A DNA stretch of 64,000 nt, from assembly GCF_004379255.2 (NCBI RefSeq), contig NC_056053.1:19216188-19280187 (forward strand), read 5' to 3'. The notes beneath the pieces were generated by a model. The model was not told the DNA's origin. It ran no database searches and worked only from the letters and a program-made list of their open reading frames with translations. How positions within the stretch are numbered: position 1 is the first letter of the stretch; the number at the start of each line of letters is the position of its first letter. Shown here piece by piece: positions 56,401-64,000 of the stretch. The position numbers were made by a program, and so were the translations under genes. The stretch is from Salvia splendens (lineage: Eukaryota > Streptophyta > Magnoliopsida > Lamiales > Lamiaceae).

Positions 56401-58675
56401 ATGCCAAGCGCCGCCGCCGACCGCTGGAAGAAGGCCGTCGCCATGGGTCTCTCAGTCTTCGGTCGCAGTTTCAACCCCTCCAAATGGTTATCCTTCCTCT
56501 CTCTTTTTTCCTGCCTTGCTTTTTTCTCTTTATGCTCAAATGTGCTGACATTCTGCTTTCCCCCCTTTTTTTGCCCAATGTTTTGAAGCAAAACGTCGGC
56601 CAAAATGGCGGTGGCGAGGATAAAGCTGCTGAGGAACAAGCGAGAGGTGGTGATCAGACAGATTAGGCGCGATATTGCTCTGCTTCTCGAGTCCGGCCAA
56701 GATGCCACTGCTCGTATTCGAGTAACTCATTTACCTCTGCTTCATTTTTGCGTTTGATTTAGGGTTGATTTTGTGCATTTTAGCTGATTTTGGGGTTATT
56801 AGAAGCAAGGTTTGCCCCCATAGAACCCTAGCCCTTTTAATTTGGTGGCAAATGAGGGTAATGATGCATTACTTTTAATCTATCATCCTTGATTTTGAGC
56901 TTATTAGTGACTACTTTGGATGTTAATTTATATAGGTGGAAAAATATAGGCTAATCCATCAAATATTGGATCATATGTATTGTTGATCTAACCTTATAAT
57001 CCAATGTAGATTTTGTGGTTGCAATGTTAGCCTTACCTCAAACAGTTTGAGTTGTTGCTCCTTACTAAATGCTTCTCATGGCTGTGTAGGTTGAACATGT
57101 GATAAGGGAACAGAATATTAAGGCAGCGAATGAGTTAATCGAACTTTTCTGCGATCTAATTGTGGCAAGGCTCTCTATCATAGCAAAGCAAAGGTTGGTT
57201 TGGATGAAGTTGGTGTCATTTGACACAGAGTGATGTGAATGGTGAAAAACATAACGTTTCTGGTGATGGTTGCAGGGAATGCCCGCCTGACCTTAAAGAA
57301 GGAATATCGAGTTTGATATTTGCTGGCCCTCGATGCTCAGAGCTACCAGAGTTACTAGCTATACGAGACGTATTCCAGAAGAAATATGGCAAGGATTTTG
57401 TTTCTGCAGCTACTGATCTGCGACCCAATGCGGGTGTCAACCGATTGGTATGTGTTCCGGTTCCTACATTCGAACTTTATATTTTGATCAGATGAGTGCT
57501 GTTGTTTGATAAGCTGTACTATAATTTTTACATGACGATGTTTGCATTTGACTCTTGTCTGCTTGCAGCTTATTGAAAAGCTCTCTGTTAAGACGCCATC
57601 AGGTGAAGTGAAGTTGAAAGTTTTGAAGGAAATCGCAAAGGAATACCAGGTTCAATGGGATACCACAGAAACGGAGGAGGAGTTGCTCAAGCCCCCAGAA
57701 GAGCGTATCGTATGCCCTCTCTCAATCTCTTTCTCCCACTCCTATGCTTGTTTCAGCACACTCTTAGTCTCCAGTCTTGTTTTTTTTCCACAGGAAGGTC
57801 CAAATGGTTTTGTAAGTGCATCGGGTATGCCATTGAAGCCTGTCCAAAAGTCGTCTCTTGAGCCAAATGATGCATCAAACAGGTAAAACTCGATTACTTG
57901 CACGAGTTGTTATGTTGGGGCATCTTGTTCTTCCATTTTCACCACAAAGTTAATACTTTTGAACAGGGGACAACAAGGCAATGTCATGAATTTTCAAGAT
58001 GTGGCATCCGCTGCTGGCGTCGCTGCTGAGAAAGCACTTGCTGCTGCTGAAGCAGCAGCCGTCCTAGCTGCCTATGGAGGTAACAAGCAGATGCCTGCTT
58101 CTCACAACAGTGGAGGCGGCTTCAACAACACTTCTCGTAAATCCAGTACAAAGTTTAAGCCAACTCCCCCGGCTGAGTATTCCACCATTGATGATCAATC
58201 TGAAGATGAGAGAACAACAGTAAAAACAAGCGGTTATGAATACTACTCACACTCAGGCGTCGAAAATGAGCAGAAGGTTGATGATGGGAGGAAGGTGATT
58301 AGGAGGCAGAGCTATAACTGTCAGAGAGCGCCTACAGACACCACGTTCAATGAAGAATCAGACTGCGATGAAGAGATTGAGATGGAGGAACCACCAAGCG
58401 CCAACACGGGGAGGATTAATAGAAGACATAGCTATAACAATGCTCCTCTGCCTGCACACTCTGGCGTCAAATATGATGAATACAACGATGATGAAGAAGA
58501 TGAAGAAGTCAGTGACGATGAGTTTCACCAGCCTGCAAGAGGCACTGCTGATCGGCCACCAGAGCGCCCAGCTCCACAAATTCCAGCACGACGTGTGCAC
58601 CCGAAGCTGCCTGACTATGATGCACTGGCCGCTCGTTTTGAAGCACTGAAACATCACAAGGCGCGGCCTAGGTAA
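56401..58675 (+). CDS. IST1-like regulator of VPS4/ESCRT-III, 477 aa
   Basis: IST1-family proteins bind ESCRT-III and control the VPS4 ATPase during multivesicular-body sorting on endosomes. Exons: 56401-56486, 56589-56721, 57090-57193, 57276-57447, 57569-57709, 57794-57882, 57967-58675 (1,434 nt, one frame). The IST1 helical domain covers about residues 20-185, starting FNPSKCKTSAKMAVARIKLL and including ARLSIIAKQRECPPDL and GKDFVSAA. An Ala-rich helix and a long acidic, disordered region follow. The C-terminus carries DYDALAARFEALK (458-470), matching the MIT-interacting motif (L-x-x-R-L/F-x-x-L-K) through which IST1 binds VPS4. It belongs to the plant ISTL family; the exact paralogue is not assigned. 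Confidence 0.92.
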
Positions 58676-59017
58676 ATCGGCCAGTGCACATTCATACTAC
58701 ATGTTTATCAATGAATATAATATACTCTGCACGTTATACCCCTCTTTTTGCCTATTGTAGTTCATTCATTTTATGGATATTGATATTGAAGCATATATGC
58801 ATGTAATAAGTTTGTAGTTTATCTCTTACTTTGCCTCCCATCTTGGAACTTGAATCAATTGGTACAAAGCTATGTTGTTTACAACACACATCTCAGACTA
58901 CACATTTCGTCTTTGCTGTTTCCTAACATAAACATAAAATTTAACTTGTAATCTTTTCGCATTATATATCATTAAACCAATAGTTAGTTACAGCAAAGAG
59001 TCTTGTATCGGAGAGCA
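58676..59017. other. Convergent 3' ends of the IST1-like and UPF0548 genes
   Basis: The 340-bp gap between two stop codons on opposite strands should hold both 3' UTRs and polyadenylation sites. AATATAATATA-type sequence near 58710 may serve the + strand gene. Confidence 0.5.
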
Positions 59018-59917
59018 TTACTTATTGTCTAACTTTGTAGATAAATGTTTCTGCATCGCTAAGGCTGACTCACGAGCGAAATGCTTTTGCTTGAGAAGTA
59101 CATAAGGGTATCCAATAAACGCCAGAGGGTTCGCTGGCTTTGAAATTGAAAGTATTTCGTACCACACATCGTTCTGTTCATCCATTGTAATCGAGAAGCA
59201 TTCTTCCCCTGCCTGCTCGCAACCAAAACAGCCCACCAATATAAGCTAAGCGTTCATTTAGTTATCGAAAGGAATAAATAAAAACTGAGCTCCAAAACTG
59301 TACCAGAAGGTGCCCCTGAAGAGTCCCACTACCATAACTATATGAGGCCACAGCATTTCTTTCTTTACTGGAGTCATCAACGTAAACAACTTTCAGTGGC
59401 ATCAGAAGCCAAGGGAAAACCGCTTTCGTGCACACACAGAACTTCACCCCGCTCTGTATAGGAGTCTTGGGGTCGACAAATGCCCAATTCAGATTGAAAT
59501 GCCTGCAAGGTTGAACAGTTGCATGAAATAACTTCTACCGTGCCTTATGAGTACAGATGAACGCCCCAACTACCTCCAATTCTGAAGAGCGTTTTTGCCT
59601 TTCTCAAACGTCTCAAGACCTGAACCGACTAGAACTCTGGCATGGTTAATCAGAAAACTGCTATCTGAAAGTTCCTTTGTCTTGCTTAAGAGCAGAAGCG
59701 CAGTAGCGCCTTTGAATTTGGTGTCGTAATTAAAGTCACCAGACCTGTCAATGAGGTATGCAGAAGAGTATAATCATGCATAATGCAAACAGAGATAAAC
59801 ACCAAGAAATAAAGAGTAAACAAAAGAAAAGCACATTTCAAGAAGAGATGAAGCTTACTTCTTAATGCATTTCTTCTGTTCTTGATTAGATGGACGGTAC
59901 ATAGATAGGAAAAGCAT
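59018..59917 (-). CDS. UPF0548 (DUF1990) family protein, 207 aa
   Basis: This is a small conserved plant and bacterial family of unknown biochemical function. Reverse-strand exons: 59917-59859, 59744-59574, 59502-59304, 59212-59018 (624 nt, one frame, GT-AG). Conserved blocks include FLINHARVLVGSG, NWAFVDPKTPIQSG, PLKVVYVDDS, the glycine-rich YGSGTLQGHLLAGEE spanning the last junction, and KPANPLAFIGYPYVLLKQKHFA near the C-terminus. Length matches Arabidopsis At2g17695 (about 205 aa, from memory). There is no signal peptide or membrane segment. A non-coding first exon probably ends near 60583 (reverse-strand GATTCAG followed by GTAACT), joined by a ~650-bp leader intron. Confidence 0.9.
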
Positions 59918-60660
59918 CTTCCTGATATATAACACTATCTGGAGCGGAAAGACGACACTTACATAAAATTAATAACTGAAAAACAACTATATCAAGAGAC
60001 ATGGTGGATAAATGTTCACAAATCACAACAAATCATTAAACAAACATTGTTGCTTAAATATGCATACAGTTTATTTTAGGAGTTAGCTCTGTAATCCTCA
60101 AAATTAGATTAGAACAATAATGTGATGACATCTGATTTTCAAGTCTAGTTTAACAAAATCAAGCAATGGATGATGCATTTCTTTTCGGAGCAATTCTAGA
60201 AGAGATACTAAAAAATTCCCAACTTTTTTATTTTCTACTTGTATACATTTGTCAGTCAGTAATCTGTATTCTGTATAACAACAAAACAATAAAAATGAAG
60301 AAACACACACAGCCAGTCATTTAACACAAATTCCGTGAATTTGACAGAATTATTTTCATATTTTGATTCAATTTTGTCAAATTATATCGATATCCAATGC
60401 TAAATTGGATAAACTAATTCAGGCTAAAAGCTGGGCTACTCCTCCTATCGATTTTAATCGGATTTTTACTTGTATGCATAGCTCAAAACAACAGTCAATT
60501 TGGCTAGAATTTAAATCGAGAAAACAAAATTAGAATTGAAATAGAATTTTGGAGGAGTGGGAAGAGAGAGTAGTTAGTTACCTGAATCGCAAACTACTCT
60601 TCAGTCTTCGCAGTTCGCATTAAACAGAGCACGGAACTGTAGAGAGACGAAATACTGTTG
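59918..60660 (-). promoter_or_regulatory. Leader intron, first exon and promoter of the UPF0548 gene
   Basis: The reverse strand shows a candidate donor GTAACTAACTACTC just left of 60583 and an acceptor-like TATATATCAG a few bases before the ATG. This suggests a leader intron with no coding content. The frame at 60104-60310 in it is incidental. Confidence 0.45.
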
Positions 60661-61127
60661 CATTTTAATTGTTTTTACGCATTTTAAAAAATATTAATGT
60701 GATATTGACATACTTTTGGTTGCAATAAATGTAAAATAATTTTTTGAGGTGCTAATATCGAACATAACCACAATATCTAATGATGAAAAATGCCACATTT
60801 TATTCCAATATTAATTTTTATTTGGTGTTTAAGATCAATTTAACACCTATGTGATTGGTTTGTTTGTATGATGCGGAAACAGAGGAGAGGAGAGTTTCTT
60901 CAACAAAGTTCGAATTACGATATTTTTATACTCGAAGCCAAGTTAAAAAATCTTAATAATATTAAAAACTTAATTTTATTTAGTATTTTCTCAATTAGTG
61001 ATAGTGCTGACTGAGCGACGCACAGTTGTAAACAACCGATCTCCCCACACTAACTGCGCCACCGCCATACAACACCTTCAACCACCACTACGCCGGAAAA
61101 CGCTAACACCAGCACCTGCGCGAGCTA
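60661..61127. other. Shared upstream region of UPF0548 and LTO1 genes
   Basis: This divergent, AT-rich intergenic stretch becomes GC-richer after 61010, where the LTO1 leader probably starts. No gene or repeat is recognised. Confidence 0.5.
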
Positions 61128-63972
61128 ATGGCGGCGACGGCCTTCAGCATAACGCCGCCATCATCTTCATCATCTCTATTTTCCAATCGAACTCCATTTC
61201 TCTGTCCGACTTCATTCCCCGCTACTTCGCTACCCCAATTCAAGGTCAGACGAGTTCCTGCTTTCCTGCGCCTCTGTTATTTCCTCTCTCCAGCGTGCAA
61301 TACGATTAATTAGTGTTTGTAATTGATTTCGAATTGGTAGAGAAGAGTTCCGGTGCTAGGGCACGTGTTGGTTCAGGTGAATTGCGTGTCGGAGCGTAGT
61401 AAGCAGGCTGCTGAATCGGAGCCTGAAACAGCTCCATCGCCTTCGTCGGATTCTGCATCTTCTTCTTCGTCTTCTTCTTCTGTTGCCGCTGCCGATGGCG
61501 ACGATGCGGACGTCTCAGCATATAAATGGATTGCTGCTCTCGGAGGAATTGGATTGCTGGAGACGGCGTATTTGACTTACCTTAAACTCACGAATTCCGA
61601 TGCTTTTTGCCCCACGGGTGGAGGCTCGTGCACCACCATCCTCACCAGTGATTACTCTTCTGTTTTTGGTAATCTTTAAACTCGATTTGGTTTTGTGCTA
61701 GATTCGTGTAGTTGGAGTATCATCTCTTACATAGTACTATTAGGTGCCGTTCGGTTGCCATGACTATTATCATGAGACTATCCATCTAGGATTAAGTTTG
61801 GGGTTATTTTAGTTGGAGGGGGAGGCTATGACTAATTATCACGAGACAATCCATCTAACATCTAAGATTAAGTTGTAGGGTTCAATCTTATGAACCAAAC
61901 ATGATACATATTTAATCATGAGATTTAATCTTGCCAACCAAACATCCACTTAGTGTATATATTTGCTTGCGTTTTGGCGTGAGTGGCAAGTGTAGAAGAT
62001 GATAGTATTGGGGGGTTGCCTAGAATAAGTGAAAGGCTTTACTTTATGAAACAAAGTGTTGGGACATTCACGAAACAATTACAAACGAAATGCTGATGAG
62101 ATCAGGCCACATTTACTAAGCAAATGTTGACAACATTTATTTTATGTACTATAAGTATAAAGGCTGAAAGGTTCTACTTATGGAGATGAAAATGAATCAA
62201 ACTTAGGACCGGACCAGATGTTTGAACTCACATGCTTTCACTCTCTGTCTGAATCTTGTTGAAGAAATCCTATGATTGTGAGACATTTGAGATGACTGAG
62301 AATTCTCTATTATGTAAGGGCTTCAAGTGCTTAGTGAGTAGAAATAATATAATACTCCTACCAACTTCTATCCATCTCTATTGCATAATGGAGTACATAT
62401 TAGTAATTTATTTGTAGGTTGCCCAAATTCTTTTGCAGGTTAATGTATATTTGCTCCTTCATACGCATAGTACTTACCCTCCAATTTATTTGAATGAATA
62501 TCTTTATTTATGATTCCGAAATAGTAATTAGGAATTGATTGTTTTGGTGAAATTAAAAGAAAACCAAAAAAAAGTATGTGTTGGTAATTAAACTATGATT
62601 GTAAATTGTAATTGTATGTAAACCTTCTGTAGTTATCTTATCCCTTACTGATCATACCAGCAGAATGTGTTCTTGCTAGCAAGTATGTTGACACTCAGTT
62701 TAACTTCATTTTATATGTCAATCATATATTTGTTGGTATCAACCCCCACTTTCTCAGTATGTCAGCTGATGCTGATGTTAGAACAATTGTCTTTAGCAAT
62801 ATTCTGATGAAAAATTATTTGCTGCCTCATGTTGGTTGCCCGCAGTCTCTGTCTCTGACACAGGTGTTGATTGCTTTTCTGTCCCTCTAAAATATAAATT
62901 GTTTTCGTTTTCTCTTATTTCCAGGCGTTCCTCTGCCATTGTTTGGCATGCTAGCATATGGTTTAGTTGCAAACCTTGGCTTACAATTGGGTAGGGAGAA
63001 AAGGAAATTTGATACTGGAAAATCTAATGACGAGACCGTCTTAGTTGGAATAACTACCTCTATGGCAGTTGCTAGTGCATATTTCTTGTACATTCTGAGC
63101 ACTGAGTTTGCTGGAGAGTCGTGTTTATATTGTTTGGCATCTGCAACATTGTCCTTCAGCTTATTCTTCATAACGATAAAGGTTTGTCGCCAACGAAATG
63201 CTTAGTCTTTTTAACTCTTAGTTCTATTAAATTACAAGAATGTTTGGGGTCCAAATTGCAGAGGTTTGGACTGCAAGAACTTCAGAAATTATTGGGCGTA
63301 CAGCTATCTGTAGCTAGCTTGGTGGTTATTGCGTTGACTGCATCTTATAATACTGCCCAACCAGGTTCATCAAGGTAACTGAGTTCTCAAGTGGTGTGAT
63401 TTTAATTGAGGTGTGGTACAGCAAACTTGTGGTAGGAGTGTGGAGTTGAATCCCAAGCAAGATTTTTCCTGTATCATTGTGATATCAAGTCTGAAAATTT
63501 ATAAATACCTAAAGAATGGCCATCTCACTTAAGAAGCTTCTAATGATTAACCTTTGGACCTGCTAGTAAATTGATCATCTACTTGAAGATTTGCTCCTCT
63601 AGGTTGCCAAATTGTTATTAGTTTTTCTTAATTCGTTCTATAATGTGCACCTTGGGCACTTGTAAATGTTGCTTTCTTACATTGGATGCATAGTTAGTTT
63701 CGTATATTGAGTAGTGATTAGACTTGGCTTAGGGGCTTCTGGGATGTGCTATAATCTGCTTTATGACCTTATGCTCAAAGCCAATATATTTTACTGTGTA
63801 TATGACCTTATAAATGTGCAACAGCATGTTGGAGACTGAAATACCTTACTTTGAAACTGAGATCACAAAAGAGTCAAGTCCTTTTGCCATTGCTCTGGCA
63901 AAACATTTACATTCAATTGGAGCAAAATTATATGGGGCATTCTGGTGTTCACACTGTCTTGATCAGAAAGAG
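61128..63972 (+). CDS. LTO1: Chloroplast thiol-disulfide oxidoreductase LTO1 (VKOR-thioredoxin), 5' part
   Basis: In Arabidopsis LTO1 is a thylakoid-membrane enzyme that forms disulfides in lumenal proteins, including a photosystem II subunit. Exons in the window: 61128-61244, 61341-61668, 62925-63181, 63262-63374, 63825-63972; the gene continues past 64000. Residues 1-~50 are a Ser/Pro-rich transit peptide. The VKOR domain follows: a membrane helix (IAALGGIGLLETAYLTYL), the loop cysteine pair in CPTGGGSC, further helices, and the active-site CLYC. A last helix (LSVASLVVIALTASY) leads to the start of the thioredoxin-like domain with its CSHC motif (FWCSHC). That order is specific to the plant/cyanobacterial VKOR-Trx fusion. 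The rest of the thioredoxin domain lies outside. Confidence 0.93.
61743..61949. mobile_element. Tourist-like MITE in LTO1 intron 2
   Basis: The ends GGTGCCGTTCGGTTGCCATG and, in reverse, GTGGATGTTTGGTTGGCAAG are imperfect inverted repeats. TTA flanks both sides (61740-61742 and 61950-61952). About 207 bp, non-coding. Confidence 0.65.
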
Positions 63973-64000
63973 GTACTTACCTTCATGTTTCACTTCCAAA

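Overview
The window is nuclear DNA of a flowering plant. The evidence is GT-AG introns throughout, plant-type proteins (a plastid ankyrin protein, a chloroplast VKOR/thioredoxin fusion, a plant IST1-like protein), Stowaway, Tourist and hAT MITEs, Mutator-like elements, and Ty1/copia and Ty3/gypsy LTR retrotransposons. A eudicot is likely, possibly an asterid such as Lamiales, but the sequence does not fix the species.

Host genes, left to right: (1) a golgin with a C-terminal GRIP domain, + strand, 7868-20099, 21 coding exons; (2) a Tra2/SR45a-type RS splicing factor, - strand, 22946-25709, 7 coding exons; (3) a plastid ankyrin protein resembling AKRP, + strand, 47446-50378, 7 exons; (4) an IST1-like ESCRT regulator, + strand, 56401-58675, 7 exons; (5) a UPF0548/DUF1990 protein, - strand, 59018-59917, 4 coding exons; (6) the 5' part of LTO1 (VKOR-thioredoxin oxidoreductase), + strand, from 61128 and running off the right edge. 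All exon joins keep frame and use GT-AG sites. The genes have unrelated housekeeping roles (Golgi tethering, splicing, plastid development, endosomal sorting, thylakoid disulfide formation) and form no operon or cluster.

Mobile DNA fills most of the rest. 1-7.0 kb holds a PIF/Harbinger element that keeps only its Myb-like ORF, several Stowaway MITEs, a Mutator-like element with long inverted ends, and a solo LTR. 20.2-22.2 kb holds a Stowaway MITE and a second Mutator-like element of the same family. 26.5-39.0 kb is a 12.2-kb Ty3/gypsy chromovirus (Tekay/Del-like) inserted into a Stowaway MITE; its LTRs are almost identical although its coding region is broken. 39.2-46.9 kb is an apparently intact Tat-lineage Ty3/gypsy element on the - strand, with gag-pro and pol in one frame separated by a single UAG. 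50.4-55.0 kb is a decayed Ty1/copia element inserted immediately after the stop codon of the AKRP-like gene; it carries a nested solo LTR and a nested hAT MITE.

Most notable observations: the gag-pro stop of the Tat element lies in a UAG-CAA-UCA context, matching the known CAR-YYA leaky-stop motif; the copia target-site duplication (ACTAG) contains the AKRP-like stop codon, so the native 3' UTR now lies 4.7 kb downstream; and a 140-bp inverted copy of the copia LTR next to the 3' LTR makes a potential hairpin. I found no convincing tRNA, rRNA, CRISPR or bacterial-type system.
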